Assembly (NCBI GenBank): GCA_964429805.1
Contig: CAYSDH010000125.1
Location: 1-5,096, forward strand
From: CAYSDH01 sp964429805
GTDB taxonomy: Bacteria > Bacteroidota > Bacteroidia > Flavobacteriales_D > JABDKJ01
Reading direction: 5' to 3'
Length of the DNA stretch: 5,096 nt
Shown here: positions 1-5,096 of the stretch, piece by piece
Position numbering within the stretch: the first letter of the stretch is position 1
Layout: each line of letters begins with the position of its first letter
Notes under the pieces: generated by a model
Seen by the model: only the letters and a program-made list of their open reading frames with translations
Told to the model about the DNA's origin: nothing
Databases searched by the model: none
Made by a program: the position numbers and the translations under genes

Positions 1-1271
1 TTTGACACTATGCTAGCATATATGGCACCCATGATTCCAAAAGCACTAATCAAGAAAAAGTTGCCGAGCACATTGACTATTGCTTCGACCCAGGCCACGT
101 TTCTAATTTCTTTACCTAGTGACTTGGCAGTCAGAAAAGAGTAGGGGATACTCAATCCATGAATCAAAAACGCGATACTCATTGGAAACACATAGTCTGC
201 TATCTCCGCAAATTCTGGCGTGAATATCAAATCGACTATCAGTTCTTTCGCAAAATAGAGGAAGATCACACATCCTACTAGCCATGCTATGTTATACAAA
301 TGAAGTTTTGGAGGAATAGACTTCATGTCTGCAAATCGCTTAAACATGGAGCTTGTCACGGCCTGCGAGAGCTGAATCATGGGACTGCAGATGAACATGG
401 TCAATGAGTAAAACCCAAGACTAGTTGTGTTTAAGAAAGAGGTAATAAAAATCTCATCGAGCCTATATGTAGATTGATTTGCGATAGCCCCCAGATTATA
501 ATGTCGGCCAAACTTCTTGTTTTTAAGCAATACCAGATTTAGGTGCCTTTTAAATCCAGAAAAGTCAGGCTTCAGACTTTTGATAAGTATCGCGGTCAGT
601 ATGATTGATGAGAGTAGGTTCCAAAAGATGTTTTGATTGAGAGTAAGGTCGCCCGTTCGTGCGTAGATAATCCAGATTATGAGCAGAAACAGCATCTTTG
701 GTAAGAGTCCGTATAGCGCGTTGACTAAGATTTTATTGGTACCGGTGCTGTATCCGGTTATCAAGAATAAAAAAGGCATGACCACCGTAAGCGGAGAAAA
801 TCGTCTGAGCAATAGGTTTATGTCTGTGTCAAACCAGCCGTCAATGAAGAATGAAAGCAGAAATACAGACAGCGCCACACAAAGACCACAAACAAGAGCC
901 ATGACAACGCCCACTGCCAGTAGTTTTCGTTCCCGTAGCGGATTACTGTTTTTGGCTAGAAGCACACGAATGGACTCAAAAAAACCGAATCGTAGAAAGA
1001 GGATTAAAAAGCTCGTGACACTAATAAAAAAGGTGTAACGCCCGTAATCCAAATCTCCGAGACCCAGCGTCTGAAGTTTCTTGATACCAAAACCTACAAT
1101 GATGAGTAGGAGATAGGAACCAAAAAGATAAGAGGTCTGTTTGACTACCTTTTTGTTATTCAGGACTGTATGGAGGATGCCGCTGATGGAGAGTGCTTTG
1201 ATACAAAGGTGGGGATTCCCATCTTGATTAACTCCACATGCAGGCTGATATTGCTCACGGTGCAGTGTCAT
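1..1271 (-). CDS. Polysaccharide flippase (Wzx/MATE-like), C-terminus cut by window edge
   Basis: An open minus-strand frame of 423 complete codons runs off the left edge without a stop. Counting from the ATG at 1271, hydrophobic segments lie near residues 46-64, 80-98, 117-143, 161-178, 189-204 and 215-231, with at least four more before the edge. Motifs such as LGDLDYGRYTFF after the first helix and GIMGAIYASIV near the end are typical of oligosaccharide-unit flippases, which move lipid-linked glycans across the inner membrane for O-antigen, capsule or exopolysaccharide assembly. Family members are usually about 420-500 aa with 12-14 helices, so perhaps 50-80 residues are missing. The start is doubtful. 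ATG 1271 is the only ATG, GTG or TTG in frame after the tRNA terminator apart from a TTG inside the terminator hairpin. It gives a hydrophilic 45-residue leader before helix 1, longer than usual, and has no Shine-Dalgarno. A multidrug MATE exporter is less likely. It probably begins a glycan gene cluster to the left (inference). Confidence 0.87.
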   Translation of the reverse strand, partial: MTLHREQYQPACGVNQDGNPHLCIKALSISGILHTVLNNKKVVKQTSYLFGSYLLLIIVGFGIKKLQTLGLGDLDYGRYTFFISVTSFLILFLRFGFFESIRVLLAKNSNPLRERKLLAVGVVMALVCGLCVALSVFLLSFFIDGWFDTDINLLLRRFSPLTVVMPFLFLITGYSTGTNKILVNALYGLLPKMLFLLIIWIIYARTGDLTLNQNIFWNLLSSIILTAILIKSLKPDFSGFKRHLNLVLLKNKKFGRHYNLGAIANQSTYRLDEIFITSFLNTTSLGFYSLTMFICSPMIQLSQAVTSSMFKRFADMKSIPPKLHLYNIAWLVGCVIFLYFAKELIVDLIFTPEFAEIADYVFPMSIAFLIHGLSIPYSFLTAKSLGKEIRNVAWVEAIVNVLGNFFLISAFGIMGAIYASIVS

Positions 1272-1319
1272 TAAGATGCGTAATGATGTGGTCGCTGTCT
1301 TTGACCTTGCGAATGGGGT

Positions 1320-1354
1320 AAAAAGAAAAGACCATCTCAAGAGAGATGGTCTTT
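1320..1354 (-). terminator. Intrinsic terminator after tRNA-His
   Basis: A perfect 12-bp inverted repeat (1327-1338 with 1343-1354, arms AAAGACCATCTC / GAGATGGTCTTT on the + strand) encloses a 4-nt loop. On the minus strand the hairpin is followed by TCTTTTTA, a good U-tract. It begins six bases past the 3' end of tRNA-His, as expected for termination of that transcript. The + strand side has an A-run instead of a T-run, so it should act in one direction only. The flippase frame opens about 50 bp further on and so probably needs its own promoter, which I cannot identify. Confidence 0.92.
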
Positions 1355-1360
1355 AAAAAG

Positions 1361-1434
1361 GGTGGAAGATGGGACTCGAACCCACGGCCCTCGGCACCAC
1401 AAGCCGATGCTCTAACCAACTGAGCTACATCCAC
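1361..1434 (-). tRNA. tRNA-His (anticodon GTG)
   Basis: The minus strand folds into a complete cloverleaf. The acceptor is GTGGATG with CTTCCAC, the D-arm GCTC/GAGC, the anticodon stem TCGGC/GCCGA, the loop TTGTGGT with anticodon GTG (1399-1401), and the T-arm GTGGG-TTCGAGT-CCCAT. Two features confirm histidine identity. A G immediately precedes position 1 (base 1435, the G-1 specific to tRNA-His), and the discriminator base is C73 (1361), which pairs with it. The CCA tail is not encoded, since C73 is followed by C then T. One oddity is a U6-U67 mismatch in the acceptor stem. An intrinsic terminator follows, and a possible promoter box lies about 30 bp upstream. With G-1 included the mature 5' end is at 1435. 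Confidence 0.97.
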
Positions 1435-1463
1435 CATGTCGCCCACTTTTGAAAGCGGGAGCG

Positions 1464-1471
1464 CAAATATA
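1464..1471 (-). promoter_or_regulatory. Candidate -7 box (TATATTTG) for tRNA-His
   Basis: On the minus strand this octamer matches the Bacteroidota -7 consensus TAnnTTTG exactly. It sits 28 bases before the G-1 of tRNA-His, leaving a 5' leader of roughly 20 nt. No TTG is present 18-21 nt upstream where the -33 element should be; a palindrome occupies that place instead. A chance match in AT-rich DNA is possible, and tRNA-His could also be co-transcribed from gltA. Confidence 0.42.
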
Positions 1472-1484
1472 TATCATTTATAAT

Positions 1485-1501
1485 TTTCTAGAGTCTAGAA
1501 A
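1485..1501. repeat. Perfect 17-bp palindrome between gltA and tRNA-His
   Basis: TTTCTAGA and TCTAGAAA flank a single G, giving 8-bp perfect arms. It begins four bases after the gltA stop codon and ends 13 bp before the TATATTTG box, covering the -33 region of that candidate promoter. As RNA it could form only a short AU-rich stem (about six pairs, 5-nt loop) with no U-run after it, so it would be a poor intrinsic terminator. A protein-binding operator is equally possible, as is chance. Confidence 0.5.
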
Positions 1502-1505
1502 TGAA

Positions 1506-2792
1506 TCAACGTTCACTTATCGGCACATACTGGCGCTCATTTGCTCCAATATACACTTGACGCGGTCTACCAATCGGTGAGCGGTCTTCAACCATCTCTT
1601 TCCACTGAGCTATCCACCCTGGAAGTCGACCTATTGCAAACATCACTGTAAACATTTCAGTAGGAATACCGAGTGAACGATAAATTATTCCTGAGTAGAA
1701 GTCCACATTTGGATAAAGTCCTCGCTCTACGAAATACGGGTCCTTCAAGGCTACTTCTTCCAATTGCTTTGCATAGTCCAAGACAGGGTCGTTGATACCG
1801 AGCTTGTCTAAGATAGAATCACAAGCCTTCTTAATAATCTTGGCACGTGGGTCAAAGTTCTTGTAAACTCTGTGTCCAAAGCCCATCAGTCTAAAGCTGT
1901 CTTGCTTATCCTTGGCTTTGTTTACCCATTTTTGCATGTCACCACCATCTTCTTTGATCATCTCAAGCATTTCAATCACTTTCTGATTAGCACCACCGTG
2001 AAGTGGTCCCCAGAGTGCAGCAATTCCTGCTGAAATAGAAGAGTAAAGGTTTGCTTGTGAAGAACCAACAATTCTCACTGTAGAAGCCGAGCAGTTTTGC
2101 TCGTGATCTGCGTGAAGAATGAGGAGCTTGTCCATGGCGTCAGAGATGACGGGGTCAATCTCAAAGTCTTCAGTAGGAAGACCAAACATCATGTGCATGA
2201 AATTGTCTACGTAACCCAACCTGTTTTGGGGATACATAGTCGGCTGACCTTTAGCAAACTTATAGGCCATGGCTGCCAGCGTTGGCATCTTAGCAATAAG
2301 TCGGTGTATAGTCAACTCAATGTCTTCTATTGATCTATTCGGATCTTGAGACTGCGGATAAAAAGTCGACAAAGATGAGATCATGGTTGAGAGAATACCC
2401 ATAGGGTGAGCACCTGTCGGAAATGCTTCAAAGAACCTTCTCAAGTCCTCATGCACCAAGGTGTGTCTGCCAATGCTCTGCTCAAAGTAGTCTAGCTGGC
2501 TTTTGTCTGGTAACTCAGAGTTAAGTAGGAGATAGGCTACTTCTAAGAAAGAAGATTTTTCGGCCAGTTGTTCTATCGGATATCCTCTGTAGCGGAGTAT
2601 TCCTTTTTCTCCGTCAAGGAAAGTAATGGCCGAAGTGGTGGCTCCTGTGTTTTTAAAACCAGAATCGAGGGTGATGTACCCTGTTCCTCCTCTGAGTTTT
2701 GTTATATCAATGGCCTTCTCGTTTTCAGACCCTGTTACAACAGGTAATTCGTGTGTCTTGTCTCCCAGTATCAGCTTCGCTGTTTCGCTCAT
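1506..2792 (-). CDS. gltA: Citrate synthase, type II
   Basis: Citrate synthase condenses acetyl-CoA with oxaloacetate to give citrate, the cytoplasmic entry step of the TCA cycle. The product from ATG 2792 is 428 aa, close to the 427 aa of the E. coli enzyme. All three catalytic residues are present: His265 in GPLHGGAN, His307 in GFGHRVYK and Asp364 in PNVDFYSG, matching His264, His305 and Asp362 of E. coli GltA. Other family blocks are LHADHEQNCSAST at 226-238 and the C-terminal RSPIGRPRQVYIGA at 404-417. The N-terminal small domain with LRYRGYPIEQLA marks the bacterial type II group; in many Gram-negatives this form is hexameric and NADH-inhibited, which I cannot confirm here. The frame is open to another ATG at 2849, but MSETAKL at 2792 fits the family start, has AGAG about 5 bases upstream, and lies downstream of the likely promoter. 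It appears to be transcribed alone, possibly reading into tRNA-His. Confidence 0.97.
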   Translation of the reverse strand: MSETAKLILGDKTHELPVVTGSENEKAIDITKLRGGTGYITLDSGFKNTGATTSAITFLDGEKGILRYRGYPIEQLAEKSSFLEVAYLLLNSELPDKSQLDYFEQSIGRHTLVHEDLRRFFEAFPTGAHPMGILSTMISSLSTFYPQSQDPNRSIEDIELTIHRLIAKMPTLAAMAYKFAKGQPTMYPQNRLGYVDNFMHMMFGLPTEDFEIDPVISDAMDKLLILHADHEQNCSASTVRIVGSSQANLYSSISAGIAALWGPLHGGANQKVIEMLEMIKEDGGDMQKWVNKAKDKQDSFRLMGFGHRVYKNFDPRAKIIKKACDSILDKLGINDPVLDYAKQLEEVALKDPYFVERGLYPNVDFYSGIIYRSLGIPTEMFTVMFAIGRLPGWIAQWKEMVEDRSPIGRPRQVYIGANERQYVPISER

Positions 2793-2822
2793 TGTTCTCT
2801 TTAGCAAGTGTGTGGTATAATA

Positions 2823-2840
2823 AAAAAAGGCACCTTTTTT
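2823..2840. repeat. 8-bp inverted repeat in the gltA leader
   Basis: AAAAAAGG and CCTTTTTT flank CA, forming a perfect inverted repeat about 30 bp upstream of the gltA start. A further AAAAGG at 2841-2846 lets the middle arm pair with either neighbour, so the transcript could adopt two mutually exclusive weak stems. On the minus strand the repeat runs into seven U followed by AUUA. It could be a weak terminator, a leader structure or just low-complexity sequence. No known riboswitch fold is recognisable. Confidence 0.4.
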
Positions 2841-2850
2841 AAAAGGCATG

Positions 2851-2880
2851 TAAATGTAATAAAAAGAAAAGGGCTATCAA
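2851..2880 (-). promoter_or_regulatory. Candidate gltA promoter (-33 TTG, -7 TACATTTA)
   Basis: On the minus strand TTG (2878-2880) is followed after exactly 19 nt by TACATTTA (2851-2858). This matches the Bacteroidota promoter layout, with seven-eighths agreement to TAnnTTTG (the final G is A). The -33 element falls within the loop region of the upstream gene's terminator hairpin. Transcription would start near 2845, giving a leader of about 50 nt before the gltA ATG at 2792. It would leave the alternative ATG at 2849 at or before the transcript start. The call is a motif match only. Confidence 0.42.
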
Positions 2881-2898
2881 TTACTCGATTAGCCCTTT
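2861..2898 (-). terminator. Intrinsic terminator after the thioredoxin gene
   Basis: AAAGGGCTA (2868-2876) pairs perfectly with TAGCCCTTT (2890-2898), and two more pairs can form inside past a one-base bulge. On the minus strand the stem is followed by TCTTTTTATTA, a usable U-tract. It starts 24 bp after the stop codon of the thioredoxin-fold gene and should end the transporter-thioredoxin transcript before gltA. Confidence 0.88.
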
Positions 2899-2922
2899 CA
2901 TTAAGTCTTTATACAGCGGATT

Positions 2923-3480
2923 TTAATTCTTCGCCACCTCTTTAAATTGCGGTGAGAATGAGTCACGATACGCATTAAACTCTTCTTGAGTTTTAATCGT
3001 CTCATGCTTGTCCTCTTTAAAGAACTTGAGCAGCAACTCAAGTTGCTGCGCAGTCTTGTACCCTGCATCACCATGAAGCATGTTTAGCTCCTCATCAATG
3101 TAGACTATAGTAGGGTAGGCCCTCACTCTCATATATCTAGAGAATTCATGCACACCATTTCTACCTGCTTTGTTAGGCACATAACTCGGATTAGAAAAGG
3201 TCTTACCATTAAAAGTGACCTCATCTGGAGACTCTGCATTAAACTTCACCGCATAGAAGTTGGCGTTCACATACTCTATCAAGTCCGGATTAGTGAACGT
3301 GTTCTTCATCATCATTTTACAGGGTCCACACCAAGAGGTGTATACATCCATCATGATTTTACGGGGTTCTTTTTTCATCAATTCCTGTGCCTCCTCTATG
3401 GAGATCCAGTTTATGGCCTTTTGCTGAGCCACGCTGAGTAGCGGGAGGCAAATGAGCAATGCAATGATGATTTTCTTCAT
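2923..3480 (-). CDS. Exported thioredoxin-fold protein with CGPC active site
   Basis: The 185-residue product starts with a Sec signal peptide: KK at 2-3, a hydrophobic core at about 4-16, and a probable signal peptidase I cut after SVA at 18. There is no lipobox, since Cys11 is preceded by LLI. The mature part is a thioredoxin fold with WCGPC at 50-54 (Cys51, Cys54) and the cis-proline in AYPT (Pro123). It should act as a thiol-disulfide reductase or isomerase in the periplasm; its partner cannot be read from the sequence. The cysteine-to-cis-proline distance is 72 residues against about 44 in thioredoxin, so there is an insertion of roughly 28 residues near 83-112. This resembles the Thioredoxin_7/DUF255-like proteins common in Bacteroidota. 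The last 30 residues are charged and probably helical. No Shine-Dalgarno is evident. It lies 48 bp after the peptide transporter with no terminator between them, and a good terminator follows it, so co-transcription is likely. Confidence 0.9.
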   Translation of the reverse strand: MKKIIIALLICLPLLSVAQQKAINWISIEEAQELMKKEPRKIMMDVYTSWCGPCKMMMKNTFTNPDLIEYVNANFYAVKFNAESPDEVTFNGKTFSNPSYVPNKAGRNGVHEFSRYMRVRAYPTIVYIDEELNMLHGDAGYKTAQQLELLLKFFKEDKHETIKTQEEFNAYRDSFSPQFKEVAKN

Positions 3481-3528
3481 GGTGTTTAAGTTTTATATCC
3501 TCTGAAACGCAATTTTCATACCAAAGGT

Positions 3529-5058
3529 TTACTCAACTCCGTGCATGAGTTTTTTGAGTGGGTTGTTCAGAATAGCGATAAGCAGAGCAAATCCGAGTAG
3601 CACAAATCCAATGGTAGAGAAAATGGAGGTGTACTTTTCAAGGCCTTCAGCTACAGTAAGAGCCGTTTCAGAACCGTCAGAGTGCCCACCAGTCATGGCT
3701 GCAATTTTTCCACCGAGGTAGTTTGCAATAGCAAAGCTCAAGAACCATGCACCCATTGCTGTACCAGCCACATTCTTAGGAGATAGTTTAGTTACCATAG
3801 ATAATCCAATAGGAGACAAGAAAAGCTCTCCAGTTGTATGCAGCAGATATAGGAAGATGAGTGTAAACAATGGCACTTGATACGTGTCACTCACAAACTC
3901 TTTACCTACAAGAGTGATAAGGAATCCTAGACCCAATTGAGCAATACCATAGGCAAACTTCATTGGGATACTCGGGTTTTTCCCTTTTGCAGATAATTTG
4001 ACCCACATCACAGAAAAGATTGATCCAAACACTATAATGAAGAATGGGTTAAAGAACTGAGTCATAGAAGCAGGCATTTCCCAGCCGAAAATAGAGCGGT
4101 CAACATTTCTGTCTGCGAAAAGAGTCAGTGAAGTTCCAGCCTGCTCAAAGCACGCCCAGAACACTACGTTGATTACCATAAAAATAATCAGGGCAATCAT
4201 TCTGTCCTTCCATATTCCTAAGCCACCTTCTCTATCTGCTTTAATACCAGCATTGATAAGCATACCTGAAACGTATACAAAAAGACCAAGCAGAATGTAG
4301 TCAAGCAAGTGATTATTTTGAATCAATAAGTAGCACAAAGGGATCAAGAACAATGACCCTATCGTGATTACTTGAATCATGTTGAGGGGCCCAAGGACTT
4401 TTTTCAGTCCAGCTTCTCTGAAGTTTAGACCTGGCGCATTCTTGTATTTATCTCGTCCCGACCAAAAGATCAGAATACCTAAGAGCATTCCAAATCCGGC
4501 TAGACCAAACCCATATTCAAATCCATAAGTCTCACCGACATAAGCTACCAGCGTGGTGGCCAGTAAGGCTCCGACATTAATTCCTATATAAAAGATGGTA
4601 AAACCAGAATCTCTTCGTGGGTCGTTGTCCTTATATAGTTTACCGACTATGGTTGATATATTGGCTTTGAAGTAACCATTACCGATGATAAGAGCACCCA
4701 TACCTATAAGCATGGCTTGTTCTGATCCACCGAGAATTAAAAATTCACCAATGGCCATGAGTATTCCTCCCAAGATGACGGCATATCGGTATCCTAAAAA
4801 TTTATCAGCCATCTGTCCTCCAAGGATTGGAGCAGCATACACTAACCCTGTGTATGCACCATAAATTAGTGAGGCTTCAGAATCTCCCTTTAATAATGAT
4901 TTGACCAAAAAGAGGGTCAAAAGGGTTCTCATTCCGTAGTAGCAGAATCGTTCCCACATTTCAGAGAAGAACAGTGTCATTAAACCTTCTGGATGACCTT
5001 GGAAGCCACCATCAGAAGACTTTGAACCTGCATCTAATATCAAATCATCATTTTCCAT
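3529..5058 (-). CDS. Proton-dependent oligopeptide transporter (POT/PTR2 family MFS)
   Basis: The 509-aa inner-membrane protein matches the POT family, which imports di- and tripeptides using the proton gradient. Helix 1 carries the ExxERFxYY signature (Glu33, Glu36, Arg37, Tyr40, Tyr41). The second PTR2 signature, FTIFYIGINVGAL, is at 153-165. Other conserved functional positions are Lys131 in GNGYFKAN, FEQAG at 304-308, and Glu411 in GELFLSPIGLSM, which correspond to residues used for proton coupling and peptide binding in E. coli DtpA-type carriers. Two extra helices near 226-246 and 252-271 between the two six-helix halves fit the 14-helix bacterial arrangement, and the length is normal. 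The start is firm: an in-frame TAG directly precedes the ATG. No Shine-Dalgarno is seen, and its promoter probably lies at or beyond the right edge, because the 38 bases available show no TAnnTTTG box. Substrate range (peptide versus nitrate or other) cannot be settled, but the ExxERF motif favours peptides. Confidence 0.95.
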   Translation of the reverse strand: MENDDLILDAGSKSSDGGFQGHPEGLMTLFFSEMWERFCYYGMRTLLTLFLVKSLLKGDSEASLIYGAYTGLVYAAPILGGQMADKFLGYRYAVILGGILMAIGEFLILGGSEQAMLIGMGALIIGNGYFKANISTIVGKLYKDNDPRRDSGFTIFYIGINVGALLATTLVAYVGETYGFEYGFGLAGFGMLLGILIFWSGRDKYKNAPGLNFREAGLKKVLGPLNMIQVITIGSLFLIPLCYLLIQNNHLLDYILLGLFVYVSGMLINAGIKADREGGLGIWKDRMIALIIFMVINVVFWACFEQAGTSLTLFADRNVDRSIFGWEMPASMTQFFNPFFIIVFGSIFSVMWVKLSAKGKNPSIPMKFAYGIAQLGLGFLITLVGKEFVSDTYQVPLFTLIFLYLLHTTGELFLSPIGLSMVTKLSPKNVAGTAMGAWFLSFAIANYLGGKIAAMTGGHSDGSETALTVAEGLEKYTSIFSTIGFVLLGFALLIAILNNPLKKLMHGVE

Positions 5059-5096
5059 CTAAGGTGTAGTTTTGTTTGTGAATTAAGTTAGTAGTG

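Noticed and set aside
679..1038. A 119-codon + strand frame
   Set aside because: It lies antisense to the flippase, is rich in Ser, Arg and Lys with no recognisable domain, and the minus-strand frame gives a coherent membrane protein.
1160..1222. A 20-codon frame starting MGIPTFVSK as a possible leader peptide or gene remnant
   Set aside because: Too short, no ribosome-binding site and no recognisable similarity; kept only as an alternative explanation for the flippase start problem.
1255..1446. A 63-codon minus-strand reading frame giving DVAQLVRASACGAEGRGFESH
   Set aside because: It is read straight through tRNA-His and its terminator; this peptide is a well-known artefact of translating tRNA genes.
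2097..2333. A + strand frame of 78 codons inside gltA
   Set aside because: Antisense to conserved citrate synthase sequence, with no domain or start signal.
2626..2820. A + strand frame of 64 codons over the gltA start
   Set aside because: Antisense shadow of the well-conserved N-terminal region of citrate synthase.
2793..2849. A 19-residue N-terminal extension of citrate synthase from ATG 2849
   Set aside because: It translates the AT-rich leader and inverted repeat, is not expected in the family, and would start at or before the likely transcript start.
2823..2850. A riboswitch in the gltA leader
   Set aside because: The leader is only about 50 nt and shows simple A/T-rich arms with no recognisable aptamer core.
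3148..3441. A + strand frame of 97 codons
   Set aside because: Antisense to the thioredoxin-fold gene; composition reflects the complementary strand only.

Overview
The window looks like ordinary chromosome from a member of the Bacteroidota, probably a marine or environmental Cytophagia-like lineage. That placement is inferred from protein style (a secreted CGPC thioredoxin-fold protein, a POT peptide transporter and a type II citrate synthase), moderate GC, weak or absent Shine-Dalgarno sequences, and promoter candidates close to the Bacteroidota -33 TTG / -7 TAnnTTTG pattern. No genus can be assigned from the sequence alone.

Every gene I can support lies on the minus strand, so the window is read from high to low coordinates. 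First is a complete proton-coupled oligopeptide transporter (3529..5058). After 48 bp comes a small exported thioredoxin-fold protein (2923..3480), and the pair is probably one operon. A clear intrinsic terminator (2861..2898) closes it. A candidate promoter overlapping that terminator would then start the citrate synthase gene gltA (1506..2792). Next is a short spacer with a perfect 17-bp palindrome and a TATATTTG box, then tRNA-His(GTG) (1361..1434 plus the G-1 position), closed by a strong 12-bp-stem intrinsic terminator (1320..1354). Last, running off the left edge of the window, is a polysaccharide flippase (Wzx/MATE-like) from about 1271 down to 1. It lacks its C-terminus and its start codon is uncertain.

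Functionally these are mostly independent housekeeping or transport units: peptide uptake plus an envelope redox or chaperone-type protein, TCA-cycle entry, a histidine tRNA, and a glycan export gene that probably opens a surface-polysaccharide locus beyond the left edge. I found no mobile element, CRISPR array, toxin-antitoxin pair or defence cassette, and nothing I would call a new biological system. Points worth a second look are the flippase start region, a U-U mismatch in the tRNA-His acceptor stem, the compact promoter/terminator and inverted-repeat arrangement ahead of gltA, the palindrome ahead of tRNA-His, and an insertion in the thioredoxin fold.
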